Numbered from the stretch's first letter, positions 45,855-59,200 are shown. The stretch: DNA of 64,000 nt from Ceratorhiza oryzae-sativae (GCA_030998015.1 JARWMV010000234.1:1550001-1614000), one strand, 5' to 3'. Program-made: numbers and translations. The notes: generated from the letters alone by a model not told the origin.

Positions 45855-47494
45855 ATTATACATGAGGATAGTGCAAATCCATGAGGTTTTGAATGTAGAT
45901 ATGTGTATTACGATATAATGACACGTCCATACTAGTTCCGTTGGCGTACCGCACCATTCAAGTGCTTTTCAGGGGTACTGAGAATCGGTTCGAATTCGAT
46001 TTACGCAATACGGGGTTCGGCCAGTATGATTGATATTGTGCACAGGGTTAGAAGGATATGTACGAGTAAACAATCTCCGAAGATCCTCGTGCTCGACCCC
46101 CCACACCTCAGCATCATCTATAGAATCTACAGAACCAGTAACGAGGACACGACGTTGGGGCCAATTCATCGCCTTTTGTTTGATGTGGGGCGACTGGCTA
46201 CTCCCAGGCATAAACCTGGACGAAGGCTTTGCATTATGCGTACGAGATCTGGCCCTGAAATGGAATGTATGTTTGCTGGTCACAGATTGTGAACTGGAAA
46301 AAAGGCATAAACAGCTGTATGCGGACCCCGATAGCGAGTGTCGTAGGCGCTGCACTCAATCGATGGTTACGGAAATACATATAAGTGTTCGAGGGCGTCC
46401 CAATACACGATGGAGGCATATGCTCGGCTATCCAAAGGTGGAGAATCTTTGACCGATATGAGCTATCGACGGAACCGAGCACCGCGCAGGGGACTTCGGC
46501 TGGCCGATGCCTCCTCAGAGGTAGGCTATATCTGCTCTTCTCATGCTCGACATGGTCCAGCACTGTGATAGTATAAAGAAAAGCCATTTGAGTGAAGGAA
46601 AGACCAGCCTGACCACACCCCCTCATTACTCATTCGCCGTCGCCACCCACCCATACCTCTTATCCACAGCCCTTATCCACTTATGAACGTTGCGATCCCT
46701 CACATATCTCATGCGCTCATGCTGAGGGTCATAGGACTACTTCCCCACCCGTTATTGACTGTGTCTCATTGTGCGATCAGCACTGCAGGTCCAGTCGCAC
46801 TGTTCATGAAGCTGCGCTACGCCCCCTGAACTTGTGCATATACTCGTATCCGTATATCTGCACCTTCATCGAGCCCGACTATATTGATAGCTATTGAACT
46901 TAGTCCAAATTTCAACCAATGGCGAGTCTTATAAACGGGTATCGGCATGCTCGGATGATATGAACTATGCACTCCACCAGGATACTCGATTCTATGCCAG
47001 TGCTAGAGCACTGCCGCCTCTGCCTATCCTCAAAGCCGACACACGACGTTTTGCAAATTTACTTATCTATAAACGGCAAAGGTGCTGGAAACAAATACAC
47101 GCTCAGGTAGCGTATGTAGAATAACACCATAACCAACTGGCCAACAAGAACGCAAGCATATTTATCGAGCTTCGTCACAACCACGTACTTGTTTTTCGCC
47201 TCAACTGTCCCCTTGCCTCCCTCGAACCAAAGCTCTACACTTGAAGCTGCAGTCTATTCAATCAGAGGTCCCAAGCTTCAGTCGACTGATTTAAAGTCCA
47301 AAACGTTCTGGATCACTTTCAATTGCTCGGCAATTACGCGTAAATACATTTTAGGAACGATAACCGGATAAAAAGAAAAGGAGACGTGTAAAATGCAGCA
47401 AAGCAGGTCGAGAGACTTTATAGAATAGCGGTATCAGGTTCCAGACTAAGCAAGTCCGTTTCGTATACAAGTAACGCTGGTGCCCGCGCTCTAC
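45855..47494. other. Large intergenic region, no gene recognised
   Basis: About 1.6 kb between the ends of the MFS transporter and exportin genes. Open frames up to 140 codons exist (for example plus strand 46030, minus strand 46355) but none has a domain or splice pattern. A tRNA B-box-like GGTTCGAATTC at 45987 lacks a matching arm structure. Confidence 0.35.
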
Positions 47495-50400
47495 CTACAG
47501 CTCCTCGTCTTCCTCCTTGATTTGTGACGGCTTGAGCATTCCTGGCACGCGCTCGGCGTTTGCGCGTTCCTCTGCAAGCTTTCGTTGCTGTTCGGCCTCC
47601 TTTTCTTCTAAGTAAGCTCGGCATTATCGTCGCTGGATGATTCTCGGAGAGAAATGAGGAAGTCACGCAACAAGAGCTTGAATTTCGCAATGTCGCTGCA
47701 AGTTTCGCACAGCCCCACAATGAAGCTCTGGATTTGAGACCTAAAATCGAGGTGAACTTAGCTTGTTTGCTCGGACTTTAGCTTGAGTGCTATACTTACG
47801 GCGTGAGGTGAGGGAACGCATTCTTGAGTAGCGAAGCAGTATATTCCCGAAGGAACTGTTGGTTGCTGGGCGGAGGTGTGGGTTGTGTTGTCGGGTCAAA
47901 CAATGGCGCATGAATAGCGTTTGCCTCAACCAATTGGAACAATCTCTGTAATATCAGACTCTGATGCTTGAACCCTAAGTTGGCGTAAGTTGATGCGAAA
48001 TTTCACAAAGTGCTAGAAGCCTACCGCTCTTGTGGTCGCTATCTGTGAGTACAAACAGGATGTCTTGCAGTATGCTAAGATAGTACTGTTGGAAGAACGA
48101 GTTTGAAATAGCTTCTTCGGCTGCCGCGAAATTGTTAATGATCTCCAATAGTACTGTATAGAGTGATTTAGTTGATTCCAGACAATCGATTTGGAATGGT
48201 AAGCTCACGGTTCAGGCCGGTATCTGCAATATCCCTCATAGTGTGCTTAATGGCCCAGATGATGCTGTCGAACAGGAGTTTGAACTGAACTGCCGGGAGG
48301 CTAAGAAGGGCTAAAGACCAAACGCAAGACTGAGTAGGGGCTCAAAATCAAGGTAAAGCGGGACCGACCTGGGAAACAGTACATGTCTATTGCTCGCAAG
48401 AGCTTGAAAAAGCCGGCACGATGCTCTGGATACTCTGCAAAGTCTTTGCTAATCATCTCTAGGGTACACTCGAATACTGCGTCGAGGATAGCTGGGACTT
48501 GCGGCGTAAGTAAAGCCTTTGGTCCTTCCATTTAGCCGCATTACTCTATCGGGTCGGGGCGCATGGACTCACCTGCAGCCGGGTGGTAATTGTTGCCATT
48601 ACGTTTAGAACTTCGGCATCCCGCGCATGCGGTACGTTCCTATTGTAATCGCCCAAGACGGCCTCTAGCAGTGGTGGAATGAAGTTTTGGTACAATGTGT
48701 CTAAATCCTCCGCTTTCCGAACGTATGTCTCCATGAGCTTGAGAATCTCCTTCTTGATCGTTCGGAGAGATCGAACTTTCGGTGTCCGAGTTGCTACCGG
48801 GCCTATAACGATAGGAGTGAATATGTAGCTTGGATATGAGATGCATTGCTAATATACCTTCGGATGCAACCTGTTCGCTGATTATCGCACTTACAGCCTT
48901 GTACAGACCCAACATATCGTTGAAGATCCGACCAAGCTGGGGAAGGAAAAATCCACCGATGGAAGTGCACGCGGACACGTTTGTCTTCAGCACATTCGAT
49001 AGAATTTTGACATTGTCTGGGTTGCCAAGAACATCCACATTGGACGCAGCTTGCACCATGAGCGAATCCCACTACAAGTCATGCTCAACGTCACAATTCT
49101 CAGTCGTTCGTGCGGTAATTACTCACAGCGTTATTGGGTAAATCCATCAGCTTCAGGATTAAACGCTCCTGCACGGACTTGTTTGGCTGAGCGGCTACCA
49201 TGTAACCAACAGCCTCATAGAATGTATGCACTTGCTGCGGAGAGAGGTCGACGGTGATGCGATGCAACCCTCGCAAAATTTCGTCGACGAAGGGCTCGGT
49301 CTCGCCTGCTTGTTGCATGACGAAATGACGACGGCATTTTTGCGCGATTTTGATAAATGTGTCGCACGCCATGTCTTGCACACCTAAGTATCAAGCACCC
49401 TTGTAAGTGCTGGTTCAGTAACTCCTATTCCTAAAATGGTACCGACCTTCATGTGTTTCGTGCATAAACTCGAACAGTTTATTCACGACAGTTTTCAAGA
49501 ATTTCCAGTGGGCTTTGAGGAAGCGTGGGTACTGTCCGACAATATACATGATGTTCGATGCAACAATCGCCTTGTTGTCCTTGCCACGCTTCATCTCGCA
49601 AAGTCCGAGCAGATCCTTGATAACTGTAACAAGGAAGCGTTTCTCGGTTTCCTCATCTAGAAATAAATCAGTGGATAGACTTGTTGCACTGTATTGATGA
49701 CCCACTCATTGCTCCGGAAATAGAACCGATCGCCCAGCAGAGGGTATTCAGGTTGGCCCAAGACCATTCAGATCCATCTACCTAATAACGAGCCAGGATA
49801 AATATGCGCATATCAGACTGTTAAGATAAACTTGCCTGTTTTGCGAGTTTTTCCGTCAGGATATTTTCGGTATCGAGGACGTCCAAGTGCGTAAGATAGA
49901 CAAGCACTTCGCGCATGGCCTTGTAGAGAACGATGGTATCGCTCTCTTTGAGCACTTCGCGGACAACTTCTCCTTCATCGTTTTCGACAACGAGAACCTA
50001 GGTTGGCACTACGTCAGCCGCTATTCCCGAGCCAAACGAGCGCTCATCCGCTTACCTCCTCGGGCTTCACCATCCGTTCGATCATGACAAGGCGGAGATT
50101 GCTCAAGACTTCCGCATACGCATTCTTCCTCAGATTAACGCCCCCAAGCACTCCAGCGGCTTGGGCGCCAGCTCCCCCTCCAAGATTGAGACCCATTAGC
50201 AAATTCGCATCCGCGCCAAGTCCTAACGGAAGGCTTTGTTGTTCTTCATAAAGTTCGGCTACCAGCTTGCTCCAGTATTCCAAGCAAATTTTGAAAACTT
50301 CACGCTCCTCTACTTGCGAAACTTTGACCATGTAGAGGTGGGCATTAAGTAAGACATCTCGGTTTTCGGCATTCTCGACGGCACGAAGATGTACGGTGAG

Positions 50401-51759
50401 GAAATTAGCTAAGAATAGAGCGAGATTGAGAATAAGTTCCTGATCTTGATCAGAAGAGGTTTCATAGGCTTGGGCGATATCTAAATGGCAAGTTAGTCAC
50501 TGCTCGTGAGGCAAAGCGTGGCGCCGAACGTACTAGTACTAGGGGGTATCATCTTATTAATGGAAGTCATAACCATTGTAAACAGGATTCGGAATTTCGG
50601 GTCGTACTCAGGTCCGACATTCAAACCAGCGATTTCGGACAAGCACTTCAAGGTGATATTCCGGAACTCGTTGACTTCGAGGAACTGTGCTGCAAATTAG
50701 CACCCCATCGTATCGCATGTAAGAACAAACTTACCCTTGTGAGGAGCTGGTCGATGATGCTCGTCTCGAAGATGTAACCTAAGGGAATCCAGTTCAAGAA
50801 ACGGAGCATGGTTTCAAGGGTAGCCTTGATCAAGCTGGGTCGCTGCGCCTTTTCTAAAACCTCAAGGCACAATTGGAAGATTTCGGAGAATTCCCCGCAC
50901 ATCTGGTTCTTCAAATTCTTCGTCTTTGTCTGCGTCATCTGTTCGGCCGAGTAATCGAAAATCTCCTCCGAGAGTAGCTTGAGAATGGCCATATTATTCT
51001 CGCAAAGGGAAATATTCGTTTTACTATTCTGAACAATTTCGGGGATGAACGTTGGCCAATTGTGCGGCCACTCTTGTTTCAGGATCTTCAAGAGAGTTAA
51101 ATTCAGCTGTTGGACGATGTGAAACCCGCTTACCTGTACAAGTGCGAGGTTCAGCTTATTCAGGTACGTTTTCTGCTGCCGCAAGGCTGTCTCGTTGGAA
51201 GCGATCGACAGTGTCGTAGAAACAATGAAATTACGGATACCCTGCCTCTGGTCATCCGGCAAGATCTTCCACCTGGTCTGGATAAGCTTTTCGAGAATTT
51301 GAAGAGCAATGTACTTCAATTGCATTCCGTAAGCCACGACCGGCGCAAGTTGTGGGCTGAAACACACCTTGGATTGCAGATTCGAGGAACTCTCGAGGAT
51401 AATTGGCACCCTTTGCCATGAGTCGGGGTACTCCTGAAACTGTGTAAGGACAACTTGAGCTTGCTTTTGCTGTTGGGAACAAAGCGTGGATCAGGTCAGC
51501 TGGTCGGTCGAGCCCGATGATCGTTTGGCTTGATAAGCAGCAACACTTGCCTCTTGCCCAGCGCCCATGTAGAATGCATTGACTACTCGGTCAAAAAGAC
51601 CAATATCGAGGTCGTGCGAAAAGTCTAGGATTGCCTGGACACGGCCCAAGAGCATTGGTTAGCATAGTTCTTCCGGGTGGACCGGTGGCATGTTTCGAGC
51701 ATCCTCGAACGCATAGCTGGGCAAGCCACAGGCAAATATGGGACATCACTCACCTCCAT
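47495..51759 (-). CDS. CRM1: Exportin-1 (CRM1), nuclear export receptor
   Basis: Essential karyopherin exporting NES-bearing proteins with RanGTP. From Met at 51759 the tiny first exon is followed by [20 protein letters not shown], then YMGAGQE and a GC-AG intron (GAG, GCAAGT). The importin-beta N-domain region shows [20 protein letters not shown]. Other landmarks: [120 protein letters not shown]; and the acidic end KEEDEEL. The Cys in LLGLCEMK corresponds to the leptomycin-B target Cys of S. pombe and human CRM1. Near the C-terminus the frame breaks between NAEL and [12 protein letters not shown] at 47614-47615; one missing T in the coding strand explains it. Roughly 15 exons. Confidence 0.94.
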
Positions 51760-52827
51760 AATTGCTCCACTTCCCGGGCTGATCCAAGTTGATGGGGGAG
51801 TGGACTGCTGTCTGGACGCAGAAGATGAGCTGAGAAGGATACAATGCAAGAATAGGCACAGACAGAGCTCGGACGCGATATACAGTTCAATACACGTAGC
51901 AGTGGTGGATCTGAAGTTGGGGAACCAGAAGGTGGGGCTTTCGCAGGTTGCTGGCGATGAGGTCGACTGGGGCGACGTTGAGGATGAGGGCAAGGGTTGC
52001 ACTTTCGATCCCGCCCTGTTATTTGCTTACAAACCGGCGGCTATGCCGGTCACGCCAGCATTGCCACCTCCACTCAAAATCTCGACAATATTCTAGCACA
52101 ATCTTCCACTGAGTCAACCAGGCTTACATTGAGCGCGCGCCTTGGGGTAGGGGTCTGGCTCAAGGTCTGGCTATATAAATGCCCACCGTGTATACCTCGT
52201 TCCGGCCAGGACTGGGAGCCACAGGCACCCGGCCAGATCTCATCGCATCAATGCGTCTTGCACGTTCGAGACATTGGTGTCATACGATGGCGTGGTATTG
52301 TGCTCGCCACGTGGGATAAACTCGGCGTGCCCCGCATGCGGCACTGCATCTCCCAGACTATAAAGTCGAGGCAACACGCCGCACCTTGTGATCGACACCA
52401 TTCCTGTATTCAGCGCCATACCCAAACCGGCAAAGTAGTAGACACTGATGAATGCCAGACCAAACGAATAAACCATCCGAACCAACAGCCCGCACAATCC
52501 CAGCGATCGAGACCTTGCGAAATTAGCTTCTCTACCGTATCGCTACGTTCATACCGGCAAACTCTATGACGGTCCGCGGGCACCGCGTTCCAGATCGGTT
52601 TCAACTGGCTTTAACCAGCAGACGAATCAGCGCGGCGTGCACCCCGCTTCTTTATGAATAGGTATTCCTCGACTCTTGGGCCAACTGCTTAATTTCCATA
52701 AAAGCGCGGGAGTGGCGCGTGACTCGTGACGTACTATACCCCTCATCATCTCATACACCTCCCTTTTTGAACAACCCAGGAGCTATGGGGCACCACTTGG
52801 CTAGATTTCTAGTCTCCACTCACAAAG
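51760..52827. other. Exportin promoter and unexplained region with a TATA box
   Basis: About 1.1 kb with no recognised gene. A strong plus-strand TATATAAATG occurs at about 52172, but no coding sequence follows in the next 600 bp. It might drive the F-box fragment at 52828 or a non-coding transcript, or be accidental. Confidence 0.35.
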
Positions 52828-53293
52828 GTGCGAAGCTTGCATGAGCTGGCTGTTGGCAGAAACCGTGAAAAAGTAGATATATTCACCTCAGACCTTTCAG
52901 TTCTAGGTTATCTAGCCTCAAAGGCATCAGACCCGGGCTTTCTCCCTCCCCTTTCGGTCCTCGAAGTCACAAACAACCCAATCCGCTTGAGGCTATGTAG
53001 TGGTAGACGTACCTATCAAGCAAGACGGTTCAACAAAGGCGGGCCGGGAACAAGCCTATGAGCAAATAGCAAAGATTCAGACGGTGATGAGGAAATGGTG
53101 GAACAGCGCGGTCATACCACTACAGCTTATTTACGCTCATCTGTTGGAGCGTGCCCGAACAGAAACCTATTTACGAGCCCAACTGAAATCCACCAGGATC
53201 AAGTTCAGTATGAAAGGGTGCTATTTAAGCTGTATCCCTTTGTTTGAGTATCACCTGAGTGGCACGTTGCACTGCCTCACTACCATCCGGTAG
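52828..53293 (+). pseudogene. Decayed fragment of the adjacent F-box-type gene
   Basis: Two short segments, in different frames, resemble the intact gene immediately downstream. LSVLGYLASKASDPGFLPPL (about 52888-52947) parallels LDCLGSWASDSRFVPNLSTL, and LCSGR parallels FCKGR. QTVMRKWWNSAVIPLQLIY with LLERARTETYL (about 53078-53170) parallels DSEMRKIWDEECIPALEAI with LWERTRMYLW. The central part corresponding to roughly 200 residues is missing, as is the N-terminal F-box. This looks like a tandem duplicate that lost its ends and middle. The short length of the matches makes the claim moderate rather than strong. Confidence 0.6.
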
Positions 53294-53374
53294 GCTCTGG
53301 TCTCTACGCTTACTAGATACCCTCTCAAACTCGACAAAATTTTCAAGTAAATACCTTAACATAGCATAAGCAGA

Positions 53375-54877
53375 ATGCCCGGCTTTCTTAAACAACTTGC
53401 CAAACGTTCGGGGGTATTTTTCCAGCGACCGGAGCCACAGATGGTGCCCAACTCCTCAGAGTCGTTGGTTTCCTCGGAATTTTTCCACCCGCCATTCATC
53501 CCATCTTGCACAATAACCAATATGCCGACTGAGATTCTATATCGTATCACGGAGCTCGTAGCTTCCGATCATACGGATGACGATGGAGAAAAGACACTAC
53601 TTCTCTCTAAACTCGTTCTCGTGAACAAGCGACTCAACGAAGCGTACACGCCCCTCTTATACAAGCACGTTTGTCTCAAATCGTACCAACAACTCTTGGG
53701 ATACCAATTCAACCGCAGTGCCACGAACTACGCGAGCTTTACTACGTCCCTGACAATCGCGACTATTGCTCTAGTAAAATATCCTATACCTCCCGACGAA
53801 ACATCCTGGTCCAAGATATTATTTCCATTGACCAACATGCGCAATCTGCAAACGCTTAATATTTATCGGAGTGGAGGGCTACACCAATTGGTCTCTGGTC
53901 ATCCAGCGCTCGACTGCTTAGGATCATGGGCGAGCGATTCGAGATTCGTCCCCAATCTCTCAACACTTAGCATACCTTATTATCCAAGCCTGCTCATTTT
54001 TTGCAAGGGGAGACCCATAAAAGCGGTAAATCTTGGGCCAAGTGTTAACCCTGTTTCGGATGAGGTATACGAGCAGCATATATTAAACTTGGGGCGCGGG
54101 ACTTGTCGAGTTGAAGCCATGTCTCTGTGCTGGTCATCCGATGGAAACTTTAGTACGAGGATGAATTGGATCGTTGAGATGTGCTCCGAACTTCGGCTCT
54201 TAGACATGAGGTTACCAAAGGATTTCGCGGGCTCAAGGGAATGGCAGTGGCATGCGAATAACTTTGTCGTAGGTGTTTAAACTCAGGCCGTATCTTCACT
54301 CGCACCTTACAGCTCTACATAGACTATGTTCACCTCCTGGGCCAAGAGAGCGCTTGGTGGACTATGTCATCTTACACACCTAACTCTCAGCATATCCCAA
54401 CCCCTAGACATACGCATAGCCGCGCAACAAGCGGCAGTTGAGGCCCTTTCGCGCGAACTCCCCAGCTTGGTCCATGTCGTTCTTCCAGTAATGCAAAGCG
54501 GATGGTCCCGAAAGCCAGATGGGGGCAACTTCACCAGTTGGACTCCTCATCCAAAATTCGGAATAGGCTCGATTGATTGGTGGCTTGATTTTCTGGGAAT
54601 CGATGGAGCCTATTTGACATGGCATTTGTCTCTGGTCGAGCCTATGGCTGGACACTCCAACGAGAATTCAACCTGCTCGATCGAGAAAAGGCTTATGGAC
54701 CGGGCGGCATTTTACGAAGAGGCGAAAAGAGTTGATTCGGAGATGAGGAAAATTTGGGACGAAGAATGCATACCTGCACTAGAAGCGATCGAAGCCGTGT
54801 TGTGGGAGAGAACGAGGATGTACTTGTGGACCTTGCACTCGGGTTCGCGTGACTTTTCAGGCACGGCACAACTATAG
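53375..54877 (+). CDS. F-box/LRR-like protein of basidiomycete type
   Basis: A 482-residue protein from two exons (53375-54268, 54323-54877) with frame kept across the intron. The segment MPTEILYRITELVASDH with LSKLVLVNKRLNEAYTPLLY is an F-box-like motif (PxEIL.I followed by hydrophobic spacing), so a role as an SCF substrate adaptor is likely. The rest carries degenerate leucine-rich spacing (FVPNLSTLSIPYYP, ELRLLDMRLP, LCHLTHLTLSISQPL). The C-terminus is charged and helical (EEAKRVDSEMRKIWDE). Basidiomycete genomes hold large, fast-evolving families of such proteins, and the decayed neighbour just upstream fits that behaviour. Target unknown. Confidence 0.78.
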
Positions 54878-56270
54878 TAGCTGTTCCTCTGGGCCCTATG
54901 GGCTTTCTTGCGGCGGGGGCGGTCGCGGTGGTGCGCGTCCCAGTCCTTAATTGGGATGAATGTAATACCCTTGTGCCTCTAGACTGTGGCGACTCGACAT
55001 ATCTCAAAAATATTTCATACGTTGTGACGAGAGGAGATCGAGGCGGCCCGGGCCAGTCGCTGGCCGACGCAAAAATGGAAGAGTACAACGTCATATGATC
55101 CTGGAGGAAGGCTAGATTAGCCGATATAGTACTTGTGAGAACGCGGGGGGAAGAAACTTTTTCAGTGATTCGAGAAGTGATTCTGAAAAGGTTAAGTGGC
55201 CCGTTAACTTTACCTTGTATGCGGTCTGAAATGGCATCGGATTTTGCGCACAGAGGGGTGTAAATCCATCGAAAGGGCTATCGGCATACACGTGAGACCG
55301 CCGAAAGGCCCAACTAGTCGGGAGGGTTGCCGCATGCAGCCAAGGAAGAGCTCGATCGCACCAGACTTTTCGATGACCGTCTACGCATAATCGTGGAGGA
55401 CGCACATTGGTTCCGAGAATAAGCATTCATTTTATCAAAAGCGGCTAGAGCATGAAGCTAATATACTCTGGGCTCACATGCATTCAGGCCTAAATAAATT
55501 CATTTTCTCTTTGTGGCTAGCGCGAGGGCACATGCGGGGCACAGTCCCTGTGTGGGGTATGCATGCGTCCATTAATGATCTGCGTGTGGAGCTGCTGGCA
55601 AAAAAGTTTTCAGACCAACCAGAGAGCAAACCGAGGACGGGACGTTCAGGGTTTAAAGTTTGAAGGCACAAGATCACGGGCCATAGTCTAGGCTCGTGAA
55701 CCAGCTGCGAATGGTTTTGGGGTCACCTGCGGTGCGATCAGTCATGTAAATATCGGATGATTATGTTGGGCGAGGAACAGTGGCACCAAGCGCCATGGTG
55801 GTGAAACACCCGGACGGCACCATGGTTGCACCGCAGAAACGGGTGATTTGGACCCATGGGTGTTTGGGACGCGTCTCCATGTGGCACCGGGGAGGGCGAT
55901 CCCAGGATACGGTGGCGTGCTGAGCTCGTTTGGGTGCATCCGCGATTACGGGCGTCGTTGTCGGAGGTGCATGATCAGGGTGATTATCAGAGAGCTGGGA
56001 TATATGTGTGCCTAATGGGGATATTTCGCTCTGAGGTAAGCAATGTCGGGGGGTGGGGTGTGGCAAGTACCGTGTGCAATTAGCAGCCGCGATCAGCCGG
56101 GTCCGTGGCCCCGGCGACAAGGGGCAGATAAGTGCGCGGAGCGGACATGCGTGGCTCGATGTGGCTATGATGGCGGTCGTGGGACAGGTACAGCCACGTG
56201 ACCGTTTATTCATTCGAGTCGCCGACCACGTCCGTGTCCCTCGCCTCCCTCCTGCGCGCCCCGCCTGGCC
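54878..56270. other. Intergenic region, no gene recognised
   Basis: About 1.4 kb separating the F-box gene from the kelch gene. A 67-codon plus-strand frame at 54898 has no domain or relatives in the window. A CACGTG at about 56196 lies 75 bp before the kelch gene start and may be part of its promoter. Confidence 0.35.
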
Positions 56271-59200
56271 ATGCACTCTGTCAGCGATCTCACGACATTC
56301 TCCAGAAAGGCGCGCGGCGATGTCCCGCCGCCGCTTGTGGTGCGTTGCCCGCCGCCGTGCTCCGTAGATCGCTCATCCAGCTTCCAATCCGCAGGGTGCG
56401 TCCACGACCGTCATCGACAACCAGATGTATCTCTTCGGCGGCAGACTCGTGTCCCAGCGGCGCATGGTCGCTGATCTCTACCGTTTTCATCTCGCAGAGC
56501 ACACATGGGAGCGTCTGCCACCCCCAGAGTCCGATCCAAACGCGCCGCCTCCTCGGTATTTTCACTCGGCCGACATGTGGAACGGTCATCTGGTCATCTT
56601 CGGGGGCATGGGCTATGCTTCGACGCCAAGCACACCAGACGACCTGTGCGTGCTCTCAGACGTCCGCCTCTATTCTTTGGCCGACGGCTGCTGGTTGCCC
56701 GCGCCGCCCACACCTGCGTCGGCTAATGCTCTCGGCCCCGACTCGGTCTTGGATCCCATGCTCGCTTCTAGCCTAAGCTCTGATCTGGTTCCTCGCGCAC
56801 GCTATGCCCATCTCTCGGCTGTGTCCGCGAATCATTTGTACATCATTGGAGGCCAAGACATGAGCAATGCGTGGCTCGACGACATCCATGTTTTCGATCT
56901 CGTTGCTCGCACGTGGGTTGCACGCGTCCCGTATCCTCGCCATTGTGGTACCTATCGGAGTGTTGCGGTATGTGCCCCAGAGCGCGTTGTGAACCCACCT
57001 CGTGTTTTCGCGAACATTCGTGATGATGGCCCTGGAACCCAAGAGGAGCTAGTCGAGCTGCCGTTTACTGCGGACGCTACACCAGATTGTCCGAACAACA
57101 TTTACTTGTATTCAAACCACAACGTACGTACTCTGTCCACGTCCATCAGCGTCCAATCAATCACACCACCTTCTAGTTCACAGACGTCAAACGCGAGCTC
57201 CAAATGCTACACCCTACCCCAACCAACCCTGATGTTCCGTTTTCCCTCACCGACGCGTCTGCCCTCTTGACTGGTTCTTCCCTGCCCCCTGGACTTCGTT
57301 TTCCGACTGGCGCATTACTCGGCACCCATTTGCTCATTGCCGGGACCTATCTCGCACATACATTCCAGTCATATTCGCTTTGGGCCCTCGACCTTCGAAC
57401 CTACACCTGGTCTCGCATAGATCCCGGCACAGCACTTTCGCGTGGTGCGTGGGGTCGCGGTGTTGTCTGGGGAGCCGGCGGTCGATTTGTCGTTTTTGGA
57501 AATCGTGAGGGCAACCTTGTTGAGGATTATAACCGTCGTTTGCTTAGCTGGGGTGACGTTGCCTATGTCGATCTTGAGGCGTTCGGCGTCTATAGCCCCC
57601 CACGCAGAATGTTTGCCGCACCAACTCCCCCTATTCCCGCACCTGATGCTACTATTAATATCTCAGGCGAAGATCCTACCCAGCTGTCTGCCCTGACACC
57701 AGTGATAATTGGCCTCAATGCACTTTATCAACATCAACTTGCCGATTTTGAGGTTGTGGCCGATGATGGCCGGCGTATCAAATGTTCAAGCGCTGTCCTC
57801 GAAGCGCGTTGGGGATGGTTTAGGCGCCAGCGCCAGCTGTTCCGCAAGCGGGCGCAAAAAGCAGAGGCGGAGCTCGCAAAGGATGGCGCTCGGGGAAGGT
57901 CGGGATCTCGTGGTGGTAATGGCGAGAGAGAGACAAGCTCGACACAGGACCAGGAGGCTCTGGGTGACAATGATTTTGCCGACCTGGATCCCCGCCTGTC
58001 ATCAAGAGAATTGCGGTTATCAGAGCCATACGCGGTGACACTGGCGTTACTTCAATATCTTTACACTCTTACGCTCGTAACACCACTCCAACACGCACCA
58101 CCAGTGCTTAGCGCATTATTATTGATAGCATGCACATACACAGAAGAACAGAACCTAGACTCTCAAGAGGTGGAAGAAAGCCGACCAGGAAACGCTCGCC
58201 CGAGACAGACAAACGGCAATGGTCATGCGCACGTCAATGCCTATAGCCCAGCGTCCTCTCCCTTTTCTGGATCATCTCACATATCTTCTTCACCGCAACA
58301 TCGTCTCCCACAATTCGATGCACTGCCCCACTTGACCTCGCTCGTAAGACACGCCATGCACCGTGCCTTGAGCACCACAAACAGTGTGGGCGTCTACGAA
58401 GTTGCCACGTTATGCGATTGTCAGAGCTTACAGATTCGGGCTCTCAAAGTTGTCATGGTAAGCTGATCCCCCGAGAGCTCCGTACCGGCAACCGTCGGAT
58501 TATGTTTGGCTAAAAAATCGCCCTTTCCACTTCAGGCCTCGAGCAAGAAGCAAGTACACAAGCAGCGACAACATGGTTCTGGCTCCGGACCGAGCGGTAG
58601 GCCACGTGGAATGTCCGATGCTCCACCACCACCGAACGGGCGACCGAGAACCGCAGAAGGCACAGGGAGCTCACTTGCTGGAGGAAACAGTACGTAAAGT
58701 GATCTCTTGTTGTTGGGTTTCTTCTCTTTGGATTTCTTCTCTGCAGCTTTCTCGTTACATTAGTACAGATAGTTTACCATTTTGTATACAACCGGATTTG
58801 TATCACTCAGTGCACTAGGACGGATTTGGATAATCTTTTTCTCGATCGGGTAGACAACTCCCCATAGTGTAGTTGCGTTTTGTCGTTCCTACATGTGGGG
58901 CCCCACGTTTCGTATTCGTTTTTCATCCGCTCGTCGATCTAGCTTAATCATCTACCCAGTTCTATCGCTCTTGCTAACCGGATAGTATTTGAGTTTGATC
59001 AACGAGAAATATCTTCCTTTTACCAATATTTGACTTTTCTCTTCTCCTTTCTTCCTCTGATACAGCTCGCTGACGTCGCTTGCTTTCAATCACGTGTAGG
59101 TATCCCAGCGGCCTCGCCCCCTGCTCGGCAAAAAAGGCTACATACTGCCGATGGAACCCGCCCACGCAAACCACTCGTTGAAACATATTCACGTGAACCA

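Noticed and set aside
45980..46010. tRNA B-box-like GGTTCGAATTC
   Set aside because: The 3' half of the T-arm does not pair, and no A-box or acceptor stem is found at the right distance.
54898..55098. 67-codon frame after the F-box gene
   Set aside because: No domain, no splice support and no relative in the window.
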